DNA from: Candidatus Pelagibacter sp. RS39
GTDB taxonomy: Bacteria > Pseudomonadota > Alphaproteobacteria > Pelagibacterales > Pelagibacteraceae
Direction: 5' to 3'
Assembly: GCF_002101315.1 (NCBI RefSeq)
Contig: NZ_CP020777.1
Span: forward strand, 1,116,001 to 1,180,000
DNA: 64,000 bases
The notes under the pieces were generated by a model. It made no database searches and was not told the origin of the DNA. It saw only the letters and a list, made by a program, of their open reading frames with translations. Shown here in pieces: positions 44,957-59,729 of the stretch. Every line of letters starts with the position of its first letter. The first letter of the stretch is position 1. Made by a program: the position numbers and the translations under genes.

Positions 44957-45553
44957 GTGAAGACAGAATATAAAATAATAGTTGATTTAATAGAAGAAAA
45001 AACAAGAGTTTTAGATGTTGGTTGCGACGATGGAACATTAATGGAGTCATTAAAAAAAAATAAAAATGTTGATGCGAGAGGAATTGAGATTTCAAAGGAT
45101 AAAGTTCAAACGTGTGTATCAAAAGGACTTACTGTAATTGAAGGAAACGCTGAATTGGATTTAAAACAATTTCCAAATGATTCTTTTGATTATGTTGTCC
45201 TAGGTCAAACTTTACAAGCTTTCGTAAATCCTGAGATTGTTATAAAAGAACTTTTAAGAGTTGGAAAAAAAGCAATCATAACAATTCCAAATTTTGGTCA
45301 TTGGAAAGTAAGATTAAATTTGCTTATCAAAGGAACAATGCCAATCACAGAGTCATTACCAAATGATTGGTATAACACCCCAAATATTCATATGTGTACT
45401 ATTAAAGACTTTGTTAAATTTTCAAAAATTATAAATTTTAAAATCTTTAAATCTTTAGCTCTGACAAATAAAAATATATCAAATATTAATAATTCTAATT
45501 TATTTTATAAAAATTTATTTGCAGAATTAGGTATATTCTTAATTGAAAAATAA
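44957..45553 (+). CDS. metW: Methionine biosynthesis protein MetW
   Basis: The 198-residue SAM-dependent methyltransferase-fold protein has VLDVGCDDGTL at 18-28 and the conserved FPNDSFDYVVLGQTLQAF. It starts at GTG 44957. MetW is a partner that raises MetX activity in several proteobacteria. Adjacency and shared control with metX are typical. Confidence 0.94.
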   Translation: MKTEYKIIVDLIEEKTRVLDVGCDDGTLMESLKKNKNVDARGIEISKDKVQTCVSKGLTVIEGNAELDLKQFPNDSFDYVVLGQTLQAFVNPEIVIKELLRVGKKAIITIPNFGHWKVRLNLLIKGTMPITESLPNDWYNTPNIHMCTIKDFVKFSKIINFKIFKSLALTNKNISNINNSNLFYKNLFAELGIFLIEK

Positions 45554-45554
45554 G

Positions 45555-46274
45555 ATGAGAGTAGAAATAATTAAGTGTTTACAAGACAATTATAGTTACC
45601 TGTTAATCGATGACACTAAAAATATCGGATGTGTTGTTGACCCTGGTGAGGCGGCTCCAATTATAAAACATGTTGAAGGTAATAATATTGAGTTAAAATA
45701 TATTCTTAATACTCATCATCATTATGATCATGTAGGTGGCAATTTAGAATTAAAGAAAAGATATAATTCTAAAATAGTTGGATTTAAAGAAGATAAAGAT
45801 CGTATTCCAGAAATTGATGTACTTGTCGAAGATAATCAAAAATGGAAAGGCGAAAATTTTGAGGCGAAAATTTATCACATTCCAGGTCATACAAGTGGGC
45901 ATATTGCCTTTCATTTTTTTTTGGAAAAAAAAATTTTTACTGGGGATACCTTATTTTCTTTAGGATGTGGTAGAATTTTTGAAGGAACTTATGAACAGAT
46001 GTTTAATTCATTAAAAAAAATAAAAGAACTTCCAAAAGATACTCAGATATATTGCGGCCATGAATATACATTACAAAATTCAAAATTTTGTGAATCAAAC
46101 GATCCTGATAATTCAAATTTGAAAAGTAAAATTGAAGAAATTAAAGAAAAAATAAAAAATGGCCATCCCACCATTCCATCAATTTTATCTGATGAAATAG
46201 AATGCAATATATTTCTTAAAGCTAAAGATGTTGAAAGTTTTTCAAAATTAAGAGATTTAAAGGATAATTTTTGA
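45555..46274 (+). CDS. gloB: Hydroxyacylglutathione hydrolase (glyoxalase II)
   Basis: I use the ATG at 45555 (MRVEIIKCLQ, 239 residues); a frame four codons longer would overlap metW. The binuclear metal motif THHHYDH is at 53-59, followed by HIPGHTSGH and FTGDTLFSLGCGR. It hydrolyses S-lactoylglutathione in methylglyoxal detoxification. The gloB-metW adjacency is usual in alphaproteobacteria. Cotranscription from the riboswitch-controlled promoter is possible. Confidence 0.94.
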   Translation: MRVEIIKCLQDNYSYLLIDDTKNIGCVVDPGEAAPIIKHVEGNNIELKYILNTHHHYDHVGGNLELKKRYNSKIVGFKEDKDRIPEIDVLVEDNQKWKGENFEAKIYHIPGHTSGHIAFHFFLEKKIFTGDTLFSLGCGRIFEGTYEQMFNSLKKIKELPKDTQIYCGHEYTLQNSKFCESNDPDNSNLKSKIEEIKEKIKNGHPTIPSILSDEIECNIFLKAKDVESFSKLRDLKDNF

Positions 46275-46284
46275 TTTATAAAAC

Positions 46285-46312
46285 TTGACTATAGGCTTGC
46301 TCAGACTATATT
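46285..46312 (+). promoter_or_regulatory. Sigma-70 promoter for rplU-rpmA-obgE operon
   Basis: TTGACT (46285-46290) and TATATT (46307-46312) are 16 bp apart, near consensus, ending 26 bases before the rplU ATG. No attenuator or L21-binding fold is obvious in the roughly 20-nt leader. Confidence 0.78.
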
Positions 46313-46338
46313 GCCTTAACAAAATTTAGAGTATTTAT

Positions 46339-46737
46339 ATGTCATACGCAGTCATAAAAACAGGTGGTAAACAATACAAAGTCAAATCTGGAGAGATTTT
46401 GAAAATTGAGAAATTAACAAATATTAAAGCTAATTCAAAAATAGAATTTAATGAAATTTTAGCTTACGGAGATGACAGTAAAATAGAAGTTGGAGCCCCG
46501 ATGGTAAATGGTGCAAAAGTTGAAGCTGACTTAATTAAAAATAGTAAAAATAGGACTGTATTAATTTTTAAAAAAAGAAGAAGACATAACTCAAGAAGAA
46601 AAAATGGGCATAGACAGGAATATTCTATGATTAGAATAAATAAAATTTTTTCAAAAGATGGTAAAATTCTCTCAGAAGCTGAAAAAGTTTCTAAGGTAAC
46701 AAAAAAGACAGAAACAAAAAAAGAGGCTAGTAAATAA
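46339..46737 (+). CDS. rplU: 50S ribosomal protein L21
   Basis: The 132-residue protein opens MSYAVIKTGGKQYKVKSGEILKIEKL, and KKRRRHNSRRKNGHRQEYSMIRI is the conserved RNA-binding end of L21. A Lys/Glu-rich tail of about 20 residues extends beyond the usual 102-residue E. coli length. It is first in an operon with rpmA and obgE, as in most bacteria. Confidence 0.97.
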   Translation: MSYAVIKTGGKQYKVKSGEILKIEKLTNIKANSKIEFNEILAYGDDSKIEVGAPMVNGAKVEADLIKNSKNRTVLIFKKRRRHNSRRKNGHRQEYSMIRINKIFSKDGKILSEAEKVSKVTKKTETKKEASK

Positions 46738-46750
46738 CTAGGAATTAACT

Positions 46751-47005
46751 ATGGCAACAAAAAAAGCAGGTGGATCTTCTAGAAATGGACGTGATAGTGC
46801 TGGTCGAAGACTTGGTGTCAAAAAGTACGGTGGACAATCTGTTATTCCTGGAAACATTATTGTAAGACAAAGGGGTACAAAAATATTTCCTGGAGAAAAC
46901 GTAGGAATGGGTAAAGATCACTCAATTTTTTCAGTAATAAAAGGTAAGGTAGTTTTTAAAAAAACAAAGTCAGATAGAACTTTTGTTTCAGTAAAACCCA
47001 ATTAA
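46751..47005 (+). CDS. rpmA: 50S ribosomal protein L27
   Basis: An 84-residue protein with [28 protein letters not shown], the N-terminal tail that reaches the peptidyl-transferase centre. It lies 13 bp after rplU and 27 bp before obgE. The start is a standard ATG with no cleavable extension. Confidence 0.98.
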   Translation: MATKKAGGSSRNGRDSAGRRLGVKKYGGQSVIPGNIIVRQRGTKIFPGENVGMGKDHSIFSVIKGKVVFKKTKSDRTFVSVKPN

Positions 47006-47008
47006 TAG

Positions 47009-49111
<2,103 letters not shown>

Positions 49112-49112
<1 letters not shown>

Positions 49113-50362
49113 TGAGAAAGATATTAATTAATATTGGAGAGAGATCAAAACAAGCGTTTGCTCAACCAATAAATACTTATAAAAAAAATAAAGTTTTGAG
49201 TGATTATCTTAAAATGATAAAAAAAAATAAAAATTTAATTCTTAAAGAAAATAAAAAAGATGTAGATCGGGCTAACAAAATAAAGCTAAGAGATAATTTA
49301 ATAAATCGACTAATTTTAAATGAAAAAAAAATCTTGGGTATTATTAATTCAATCCAAGAAATAATTAAGTTAAAGGATCCAGTTCATAATGTTATTGAAA
49401 AATGGAAAAGACCTAATGGACTTGTATTTTCAAAAATATCAATCCCGATAGGAGTAATAGGTGTAATTTATGAAAGTAGACCAAATGTAACCTCGGATGT
49501 AGCATCATTATGTTTTAAATCTGGAAATCCAGTTATTTTGAAAGGCGGTTCTGAGGCCTTTTATTCTAATAAAATTTTATCAAATTTATTCAGAAAAGCT
49601 TTGAAGATTAATAAAGTTAATCAAAACTTTGTTCAATTCATCGATATAAAGAATAGAAAAGTGGTAGATTTTTTACTAACTAAAATGAGTAATTTTATTG
49701 ATGTGATCATACCAAGAGGGGGTAGAAATTTAGTTAAAAAAGTACAAAACATTTCTAAAATTCCAACTATTGGTCACTTAGAAGGTGTTTGTCATTCATA
49801 TGTAGATAAAGATGCGGATCCCAAAATTGCTACCAAAGTAATAGTAAATGCAAAATTAAGAAATACAGCGATTTGTGGAGCAACTGAAACAATTTTGCTT
49901 AATGAGCGTATAATCAAAAAGTTTGGAGCTCATATATTAAAGTTATTAGAAGAAAAAGGTTGTCAAATTATTGGTGATAATAAAATACGAAAAATTTACA
50001 AAGGTAAAATCAAAAAAGCATCGATCAAAGATTGGTCAAAAGAATATTTATCTGCTACCGTTTCTGTAAAATCTGTCAAAAACTTACAGGAGGCTATTTC
50101 TCATATTAATAAATATGGAACTATGCATACTGATTGTATTATTACTAAAAACAAAAAAACTGCTAAAAAATTTTTAATGGGAGTTAAAAGTTCAATAGCA
50201 ATGCACAATACATCTACACAATTTGCAGATGGTGGTGAATTTGGATTTGGTGGTGAGGTTGGAATTTCGACAAATGTTCTTCCGCCAAGAGGACCTGTCG
50301 GACTTAGACAACTAATTTCCTACAAATATCAAGTAACAAGTAATGGTAAAATTAGAAAGTAA
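49112..50362 (+). CDS. proA: Glutamate-5-semialdehyde dehydrogenase (gamma-glutamyl phosphate reductase)
   Basis: A 416-residue enzyme with IGVIGVIYESRPNVTSDVA, KGGSEAFYSNK and the catalytic cysteine in LRNTAICGATET. It reduces glutamyl phosphate with NADPH to the semialdehyde used in proline synthesis. Coupled to proB by ATGA-type overlap. The C-terminus LRQLISYKYQV is typical, and its last 20 bp overlap nadD. Confidence 0.97.
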
Positions 50363-50885
50363 ATTGGCTACAAGAAGAAATAAAATTGGGATCCTGGGTG
50401 GATCCTTCGATCCTGCACACAAAGGTCACTTAACTATCTCAAAAGAAGCAATTAAAAGATTTAAATTAAAAAATGTTATTTGGGCAATAACAAAAAAAAA
50501 TCCTTTTAAAAAAAAGACGTATACAAGTTTGGGTAATAGAATCAAGTATTGCAAAAAAATTATTGGATCAAGTAAATTGATTAAAGTAAAATTTTATGAA
50601 GACACAATTAAATCAAATAAAACTTTTGATTTGATAAAACATATTTCAAAGAACAAAAAAAACAAAATTTATTTTATAATGGGCGCTGATAATTTAATAA
50701 AATTTCACAAATGGTATAAATGGAAATTAATTTCACAGAAATGTAAAATAATAGTATTTGATAGACATGGTTATAAAAAAAAATCATTAAATTCAACCAC
50801 ATATAAAAGATTAAATAAAGAGAATTTGAAATTTATTGAATTTGAAAAGGTCAATATTTCTTCTTCTCAATTGAGAAAAATTTGA
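50343..50885 (+). CDS. nadD: Nicotinate-nucleotide adenylyltransferase
   Basis: The 180-residue protein has the HxGH nucleotidyl-transfer motif in GILGGSFDPAHKGHLTIS and SSQLRKI at the end. It makes nicotinate adenine dinucleotide for NAD synthesis. The ATG at 50343 overlaps proA by 20 bp; a TTG at 50364, just after the proA stop, is an alternative start. rsfS follows after 17 bp. Confidence 0.95.
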   Translation: MVKLESKLATRRNKIGILGGSFDPAHKGHLTISKEAIKRFKLKNVIWAITKKNPFKKKTYTSLGNRIKYCKKIIGSSKLIKVKFYEDTIKSNKTFDLIKHISKNKKNKIYFIMGADNLIKFHKWYKWKLISQKCKIIVFDRHGYKKKSLNSTTYKRLNKENLKFIEFEKVNISSSQLRKI

Positions 50886-50902
50886 TATGGTTTATTTAAT
50901 TA

Positions 50903-51253
50903 ATGGACAAAATTTCTGATTTAAAAAAAATCATAATTCAAACTTTAGATATTAATAAAGCTTTAGACATTGTTAGCATCGATCTTAAAGATAAAAGTTC
51001 AATGGCTGAATACATGATTATTGCAAGTGGTACGTCATCTAGACATATCCAGTCACTTTCTGAGCAAGTTTTAGAAAAATTCAAAGATTATGGAATGAAA
51101 GATTCAAAAATCGAGGGAAAAGATAGTACTGAGTGGAAACTGGTGGATGGAATAGATCTAATTGTCCACATATTTCATCCAGAAAAAAGAAAATTTTACG
51201 AATTAGAAAAAATGTGGTCAGAATTTATTCCAAAAGAAAAACTTATAATATGA
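50903..51253 (+). CDS. rsfS: Ribosome silencing factor RsfS
   Basis: The 116-residue protein has the DUF143 marks IASGTSSRHIQSLSEQV, EGKDSTEWKLVDGIDLIVHIF and YELEKMW. It binds L14 and blocks subunit joining in starvation, so it may be significant for a slow-growing oligotroph. The nadD-rsfS order is widespread. Stop and ctpA start overlap as ATGA. Confidence 0.96.
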   Translation: MDKISDLKKIIIQTLDINKALDIVSIDLKDKSSMAEYMIIASGTSSRHIQSLSEQVLEKFKDYGMKDSKIEGKDSTEWKLVDGIDLIVHIFHPEKRKFYELEKMWSEFIPKEKLII

Positions 51254-52389
51254 GGAAAATTTTTTTTATCATCAGTATATTTTTTCTAAAGTTTTCAACT
51301 TTTAATCCTGTCGTTGCAGCTGAAAATGACGTTTATAAGAAAATAGATTTATTTGGAGAAGTATTAGAAAAAATTAATAAAGAATATGTCGATGAAATAA
51401 ATCAATCTGAAAGTATGGATGCTGCAATAGATGGTTTGCTTCAATCACTAGATCCTTATTCAGCATATATGTCACCTGAAATTTTTAACGAAATGCAGAC
51501 TGAAACAAGTGGTGAATTTGGTGGCTTGGGAATAGAGGTAAATATGGAGTCTGGGGTTGTAAAAGTAATTTCCCCTATCGACGATACTCCAGCATCTAGA
51601 GCTGGGATTAAAGCTGGCGACTATATCATAAAGATAGATGATATTCAGGTACAAGGTAAATCACTAAGTGAGGCTGTAGACTTGATGAGAGGACCTGTAG
51701 GTTCATCAATTATTTTAACTGTAAGAAGAATTGGACAAAAAAAAGCTTTAACGTTTGAAATTGTAAGAGAAATAATTCAAATTAAATCAGTTAAAGCTGA
51801 TCTTTTGAAAAATAACGTTGGTTATCTTAGATTAACTTCTTTCAATGAAAATAGTGGTGAACAAATAAGAAAGCAAATTAAAGAATTTGAAAAAAATGAA
51901 AATATAAATTCATATATACTAGATTTAAGAAATAATCCTGGAGGGTTGTTATCGCAAGCTATAAGGATATCAGATTTTTTTTTAGATAATGGAGAGATTG
52001 TATCTACCAAAAGTAGAAAAGCCTCGGAAAATAGAAAATGGTTTGCTAAAAAAGGGGATTTGATAGGTGGCAAAACTTTGATTGTTTTAATTAATTATGG
52101 TTCTGCATCTGCTTCAGAAATAGTTGCTGGAGCACTACAAGATCATAAAAGAGCAATTATTTTAGGCGAAAATAGTTTTGGAAAAGGTTCAGTGCAATCA
52201 ATAATTCCCCTCAAAAATAAAGGAGCAATAAGACTTACTGTTGCAAAATATTACTTACCATCTGGTAAATCAATTTCTGAAGTTGGAGTAAGTCCTGATA
52301 TTGAGATCAATGAAGATACTAATGAATTTAGAATTAAGACTGATACTGATAATCAATTGAGTTACGCATTAAAGCTTTTAAACGGTTAA
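51250..52389 (+). CDS. ctpA: Carboxyl-terminal processing protease (S41)
   Basis: I use the ATG at 51250 (MRKIFFIIS, 379 residues) since it gives a Sec signal (to about residue 24, VVAA); a longer frame runs out of phase through rsfS. A PDZ domain (about 90-165) contains GGLGIEV, the catalytic serine is in GSASASE (284-290) and the lysine is K312 in SFGKGSVQ. It degrades or trims periplasmic proteins. rppH follows directly. Confidence 0.95.
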   Translation: MRKIFFIISIFFLKFSTFNPVVAAENDVYKKIDLFGEVLEKINKEYVDEINQSESMDAAIDGLLQSLDPYSAYMSPEIFNEMQTETSGEFGGLGIEVNMESGVVKVISPIDDTPASRAGIKAGDYIIKIDDIQVQGKSLSEAVDLMRGPVGSSIILTVRRIGQKKALTFEIVREIIQIKSVKADLLKNNVGYLRLTSFNENSGEQIRKQIKEFEKNENINSYILDLRNNPGGLLSQAIRISDFFLDNGEIVSTKSRKASENRKWFAKKGDLIGGKTLIVLINYGSASASEIVAGALQDHKRAIILGENSFGKGSVQSIIPLKNKGAIRLTVAKYYLPSGKSISEVGVSPDIEINEDTNEFRIKTDTDNQLSYALKLLNG

Positions 52390-52875
52390 ATGAAAGAACA
52401 ATATAAACATCTACCACTACGTAGTGGTGTAGGCATTGTTGTTCTAAATCAAAAAAATGAGATTTTTGTTGCAAGAAGAATTGATAATCCAAAAAATTTT
52501 TGGCAGATGCCACAAGGAGGTATTGATGAAGGTGAGGATTTTCTTTCCGCTGCATACAGAGAGTTAAAGGAAGAAACTAGTATTACAAAAGTAAAGCTAA
52601 TTAAAGAATTAGATGGTTTTATAACATATGAACTGCCAGATCACTTATTGGGTATAATTTGGAAAGGTAAGTACAAGGGACAAAAACAGAAATGGTTTAT
52701 AATGAAGTTTACTGGAGAGGATAATGAGATAAATATTAGAACAAAAAAACCTGAATTTCTTGAGTGGAAATGGATTGATTTAAAATCCTTAACAAAAGTT
52801 GTGGTAGATTTTAAATTACACGTTTATCAAGAAATTCAAAAACAATTAGAGTTACTATTAGTTAATCGATCTTAG
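52390..52875 (+). CDS. rppH: RNA pyrophosphohydrolase (Nudix)
   Basis: The Nudix box begins G43 in PQGGIDEGED and runs to R57-E58-x-x-E61-E62 in RELKEET. The 161-residue product follows RppH/YgdP, with PLRSGVGIVVLN near the start. It removes pyrophosphate from 5' triphosphate RNA to start decay. Placing after ctpA is typical in alphaproteobacteria. It overlaps the convergent atpC by 18 bp. Confidence 0.94.
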   Translation: MKEQYKHLPLRSGVGIVVLNQKNEIFVARRIDNPKNFWQMPQGGIDEGEDFLSAAYRELKEETSITKVKLIKELDGFITYELPDHLLGIIWKGKYKGQKQKWFIMKFTGEDNEINIRTKKPEFLEWKWIDLKSLTKVVVDFKLHVYQEIQKQLELLLVNRS

Positions 52876-53249
52876 AACTTCAACTTTTTGGTCTACTAAA
52901 TATTTGGCCTGATCGTTTATTTCAGGTTTACTTGCTTCTTCCTCAGCTTTTTTTAGTAAATCCCCTTGTTTAGATTTATCTAAATCTGCAACAGCAAATA
53001 TTGTGCTTGTTAAGATTGATAAATTGTTATTTTTAAACTCAATAATTCCATCTTCTACATAATAATTTTCATCACCTGATTTCGAAAATACTTTAATTAT
53101 TCCAGGTTTTAAAAAGGAAATAATGGATATGTGATCTTTTAAAATCCCCATTTCACCCTCAAAGGCAGGAACCACAACCTCTAAAACATCCTCCTTAACT
53201 AAAAAAGATTTTTCCGGATTTACTATCTCAATTTTAAACTCTTCACTCA

Positions 53250-53250
<1 letters not shown>
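52858..53250 (-). CDS. atpC: ATP synthase F1 subunit epsilon
   Basis: The 130-residue protein has the beta-sandwich start FKIEIVNPEKSFL, VVPAFEGEMGILKDH and YVEDGIIEFKNNNLSILT. It is the regulatory subunit of F1. It ends the atpHAGDC operon, starting on the last base of the atpD stop. The C-terminal helical part seems short but present. Confidence 0.96.
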
Positions 53251-55543
<2,293 letters not shown>

Positions 55544-55549
55544 ATTATA

Positions 55550-57085
55550 TTAAGATTTAAAGGTTCCTTTCAACTGAGTGATTACTTCTACCAATAGCTT
55601 TTCTTTATCTTCATCAAGTTTTCCAGAGCTTTGAATTGCTTCAATTATTTCAGGTTTATCTGATTTACATTTATTAATAATTTTACTTTCAAATTCAGAT
55701 ACATCTTTTAAGTCAATATCATCGAGATAACCCTTAACACCACAAAAAACTGATATTACTTGCTCAGCAACAGTCAATGGTGAATATTGTTTTTGTTTTA
55801 GAAGTTCAGTTAGTTTTGAGCCTCTATTCAAAAGTTGTTGCGTAGATGCATCCAAATCAGATCCAAATTGGGCAAATGCTGCCATTTCTCTATATTGTGC
55901 TAATTCTAATTTCATTGATCCAGAAACTTTTTTCATCGCTTTTGTTTGAGCTGATGATCCAACTCTAGATACCGATAATCCAACGTTAATTGCTGGTCTT
56001 ATACCTTGGTTAAATAATTCTGTTTCTAAAAATATTTGACCATCAGTAATTGAAATTACATTAGTAGGAATAAAAGCAGAAACGTCTCCTCCTTGTGTTT
56101 CGATAATTGGAAGGGCTGTCAATGAACCTCCACCGTGCTCGTCGCTTAATTTTGCAGCTCTTTCAAGTAATCTACTGTGTAGATAAAATACATCTCCCGG
56201 ATAAGCCTCACGGCCTGGAGGCCTTCTTAATAATAAAGACATCTGTCTGTACGCAACGGCTTGTTTAGATAAATCATCATATATTATTAGTGCATGCATT
56301 CCATTATCTCTGAAATACTCACCCATAGCACAGCCTGTATAAGGGGCTAAAAATTGTAATGGCGCAGAGTCAGAAGCTGTAGCTGCAACAATAGTTGTGT
56401 ACTCCATTGCACCTGCTTCCTCTAATGTTTTTTGAATTTGTCTTACAGTTGATCTTTTTTGTCCAACTGCAACATAAATACAATATAGTTTTTGTTTTTC
56501 GTCACCAGACTCATTTATCTTTTTTTGATTTATAATTGCATCAACAGCAACTGCAGTTTTACCTGTTTGTCTATCCCCAATAATTAATTCTCTTTGACCT
56601 CTTCCAATTGGAACCAAGCTATCGATTGATTTTAGTCCAGTTTGCATTGGTTCATTAACTGATTGACGAGGGATAATTCCTGGTGCCTTTACTTCTACTC
56701 TAGTTTTTTTGATATTTTTATCAAATGCACCTTTCCCATCAATAGGATTACCTAGACCATCTACAACCCTTCCTAACAATTCTTTTCCAACAGGAGTATC
56801 AACAATATTACCTGTACGTTTAACAACATCACCCTCTTTTACATTTCTGTCGTCACCGAAAATTACAACACCAACGTTTTCACTTTCTAAGTTAAGAGCC
56901 ATCCCTTTTGATCCATCAGCGAATTCTACCATCTCACCAGCTTGTACGTTATCCAAACCATAAATTCTTGCAATACCATCACCGACTGATAACACCTGCC
57001 CCACTTCTGCAACTTCAGCTTTTTCACCAAAGTTTTTAATTTGCTCTTTTAATATTTTTGTAACTTCTGAAGGATTTATTTCCAT
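55550..57085 (-). CDS. atpA: ATP synthase F1 subunit alpha
   Basis: The 511-residue subunit has GDRQTGKT at 170-177, [11 protein letters not shown] and the late [14 protein letters not shown]. It binds nucleotide without catalysing in F1. It starts just after atpH (no gap). The F0 genes are not in this window; alphaproteobacteria carry them elsewhere. Confidence 0.99.
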   Translation of the reverse strand: MEINPSEVTKILKEQIKNFGEKAEVAEVGQVLSVGDGIARIYGLDNVQAGEMVEFADGSKGMALNLESENVGVVIFGDDRNVKEGDVVKRTGNIVDTPVGKELLGRVVDGLGNPIDGKGAFDKNIKKTRVEVKAPGIIPRQSVNEPMQTGLKSIDSLVPIGRGQRELIIGDRQTGKTAVAVDAIINQKKINESGDEKQKLYCIYVAVGQKRSTVRQIQKTLEEAGAMEYTTIVAATASDSAPLQFLAPYTGCAMGEYFRDNGMHALIIYDDLSKQAVAYRQMSLLLRRPPGREAYPGDVFYLHSRLLERAAKLSDEHGGGSLTALPIIETQGGDVSAFIPTNVISITDGQIFLETELFNQGIRPAINVGLSVSRVGSSAQTKAMKKVSGSMKLELAQYREMAAFAQFGSDLDASTQQLLNRGSKLTELLKQKQYSPLTVAEQVISVFCGVKGYLDDIDLKDVSEFESKIINKCKSDKPEIIEAIQSSGKLDEDKEKLLVEVITQLKGTFKS

Positions 57086-57643
57086 TTATGCCTCTATCAT
57101 TCTATTTTCGATTTGTTGTAATTTATTTTTAATTGAAGTATCTACCATAGTACTTCCAACATGAACTACTAGACCTCCTATTAAACTTTCATCATGTTTA
57201 TAATTTAATTTTATTTTTGATTTAAAATTTGTAGATAATTCATCTGTGATTTTTTTAATTTCATCACTTGATAATTTTTTTGCTGATTTTAATTCAGCCG
57301 TAAGCTCACCTCTTTTTTTGGAACAAATTTCAATAAAACTTTTTAGAATCCTCTCTATAAAAAAGAAACGTCTTTTTTGAATTAAAAAGTTTAAAAAATT
57401 TCTAAATAAATTATCAAATTTATTATTTTCGGCTATTTTATTTATTATTTTTGAAAGATCTTCATGACTAGTAGTTGGATCTTTAATCAAATGAAAAAAA
57501 TCTTTACTTTGATCAATTAGGTTTAATACAGATAAAGACTGTTCTTCTATCTGTCCTAATAACCCATTTTCTTCTGAAAGTTCAAAAAGTGCGAGAGAAT
57601 ACCTTTCAGCTGAAGAAATTGAAAATCCTGTATCTTTGCTCAA
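57086..57643 (-). CDS. atpH: ATP synthase F1 subunit delta
   Basis: A 185-residue subunit with SSAERYSLALFELSEENG near the start and LIGGLVVHVGSTMVDTSIKNKL at the end, both OSCP marks. The start codon is TTG (57643), with AGGA six bases upstream. It connects F1 to the peripheral stalk. The 109-bp gap from priA must contain the operon promoter, though no clear -35/-10 pair stood out. Confidence 0.95.
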   Translation of the reverse strand: MSKDTGFSISSAERYSLALFELSEENGLLGQIEEQSLSVLNLIDQSKDFFHLIKDPTTSHEDLSKIINKIAENNKFDNLFRNFLNFLIQKRRFFFIERILKSFIEICSKKRGELTAELKSAKKLSSDEIKKITDELSTNFKSKIKLNYKHDESLIGGLVVHVGSTMVDTSIKNKLQQIENRMIEA

Positions 57644-57752
57644 CTTGTTTCCTATATAAGGTTGAAGATTATTAAAAATTCACGCCCTAATTAACATATG
57701 ACTCTTATGTCTTCAAGTGACTGATACGTCTAAAATGCCTTTTTTTTATAAG

Positions 57753-59708
57753 TTAATTGAAGTTTATCGGATCAACATCAACTGAAAGTTTTATTCCACT
57801 GGAAAACTTATATTTTGGGATAATTTTTGATAAAGAACTTTGCATTTTCATAGATTTTAATCCTCTTATCAAAAATCTTATCCTAAATTTTTTTTTCAAT
57901 CTGAATAATGGTGCGTTCACAGGACCCAAAATCCTTCCATTAATTTTACTTTCAATAAAATTCTTAAAATCGAAAGCTTCTTTTTCTAATTTTCTCTCAT
58001 TTTCTCCTGTAAGAATTAAAGAAATAAATCTTTGGTATGGAGGAAGTTTGTTTTTTTTTCTTATCTCTAATTCTCTTTCTAAAAAAATATCTGGATTTTC
58101 ATTTGTTATTTCAGAAATCATTTTAGAATTACTTTCATAAGTTTGAAAATAAACTGTAGCTGGTTTTCCAGTTCTTCCAGCCCTTCCTGAAAGTTGATGA
58201 TAAAGTTGTAAATTCTTTTCAGCTCCCCTTAAATCGTGTCCATGAGAGGAAAGATCAATATCTACAACAACAATACAATTCAAGTGAGGAAAATGAAAAC
58301 CTTTTGATATTAATTGAGTTCCTACTAAAATCTGAATTTCATTATTCATTATTTTTCTAATTTTTTCTTTGGAATCTTTTTTATTCATCGTATCACTTGA
58401 AAAAATATCTATTTTTTTATTAGGGAATTTTCTTTTAACTTCCTCAGAAATTCTCTCAACACCTGGGCCGCTAAAAATGAATTCACATTGATTGCCTTTC
58501 TTACAATCTCTTTTTAACTCTGATTTAAATCCACAATAGTGACACATCAAATTATTTTTATTCTTATGATAAACCAAATTTATTGTACAATTTGGGCAAG
58601 AAAAACTTGAATAGCATTTATTACATAGTGCATTAGGAGAAAAGCCTCTTCTATTCAAAAAAAACAAAACTTGATCTTTTTTTTCAAGATGTAAATTTAC
58701 CTTTTCAATTATTTTCTCCGATAGCCATGATTGCTTCTCAAGTCTTGTATTGTTTAAATTAATAATTTCATAGTTGGGTAATGCTGCATTTTTAAATCTT
58801 TTACTTAATCTAGAAACCTCATATTTACCTTTTTTGATATTTTCAAAAGTTTCTATGGAAGGTACTGCTGTGATTAAGTTTATAGGAATGTTTTCAAATG
58901 ATGCTCTTGAAATTGCCATATCACGTGCATTATATGTAACGCCTTCATCTTGTTTGAAAGATTGATCATGTTCTTCATCAACAATTATTATTCCTAAATT
59001 TTTAAACGGTAAAAACAATGAAGATCTTGCTCCAATAATAACTTTAATTTCACCACAGGAAATACCGCTCCAGATTATTTCTTTTTTCTTTTTTGAGATA
59101 CCAGAATGCCAAATTGCTGGATTAAATCCAAAATATTCTGAAAATTTTTGTTCAAACTGACTCGTTAAACCTATTTCTGGTAAAAGTATTAAAGATTGAA
59201 AACCTTTCTCTATCAAAGATTTCATTGCTTCAAAATAAACTAAAGTTTTACCAGATCCAGTTGTGCCTTGTAAAACATGAACTCTAAATTTTTTATTTGA
59301 ACTATTCATTTTTTCTAAAGATTTGATTTGGTTGACAGATAGGGTGATAGAATTTTTTTTAATATTATCACGAAAGGGCTCGTAAAATTTCTTTTCCTTT
59401 TTTTCTATAGCTTCACTGCTCAATAAAATAAGTTTTAATGCCATTCCTTTTGGAATTAAATTATACTCAGAGAACCAATTTAAAAAATTGATCGTATCTT
59501 TTTTTAAAGGAGTTACGTCTAGTCTTTTTATGACTCTTTTTATTTTAAACTTTTTGGTATTATTTTTTTCAAATTCGTTCCAGACTACGCCTGTTATTTT
59601 AGATTTTCCAAAAGGTATCAAAACAAATTCACCAACTTTAAGATTTAAATCACTTTCATAAGTAAAAGGGTGGTTAAAAATATTTGGTAATAGAATCGGA
59701 TATTTCAT
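57753..59708 (-). CDS. priA: Primosomal replication restart helicase PriA
   Basis: A 651-residue helicase with Walker A GTTGSGKT at 148-155, DEEHDQSFKQ, paired zinc-binding cysteines (CNKCYSSFSCPNC and CHYCG) and ISKGFHFPHLNC. The N-terminal DNA-binding part is shorter than E. coli PriA (732 residues). It restarts stalled forks. Position before atpH is typical of alphaproteobacteria. lpd ends 21 bp upstream. Confidence 0.96.
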   Translation of the reverse strand: MKYPILLPNIFNHPFTYESDLNLKVGEFVLIPFGKSKITGVVWNEFEKNNTKKFKIKRVIKRLDVTPLKKDTINFLNWFSEYNLIPKGMALKLILLSSEAIEKKEKKFYEPFRDNIKKNSITLSVNQIKSLEKMNSSNKKFRVHVLQGTTGSGKTLVYFEAMKSLIEKGFQSLILLPEIGLTSQFEQKFSEYFGFNPAIWHSGISKKKKEIIWSGISCGEIKVIIGARSSLFLPFKNLGIIIVDEEHDQSFKQDEGVTYNARDMAISRASFENIPINLITAVPSIETFENIKKGKYEVSRLSKRFKNAALPNYEIINLNNTRLEKQSWLSEKIIEKVNLHLEKKDQVLFFLNRRGFSPNALCNKCYSSFSCPNCTINLVYHKNKNNLMCHYCGFKSELKRDCKKGNQCEFIFSGPGVERISEEVKRKFPNKKIDIFSSDTMNKKDSKEKIRKIMNNEIQILVGTQLISKGFHFPHLNCIVVVDIDLSSHGHDLRGAEKNLQLYHQLSGRAGRTGKPATVYFQTYESNSKMISEITNENPDIFLERELEIRKKNKLPPYQRFISLILTGENERKLEKEAFDFKNFIESKINGRILGPVNAPLFRLKKKFRIRFLIRGLKSMKMQSSLSKIIPKYKFSSGIKLSVDVDPINFN

Positions 59709-59729
59709 ATTTTATAATATGAAAAAAAA

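Noticed and set aside
57644..57752. Promoter for the atp operon in the priA-atpH gap
   Set aside because: Several weak candidates (such as TTGAAG and TATATA) but no pair with good spacing; I could not support a call.
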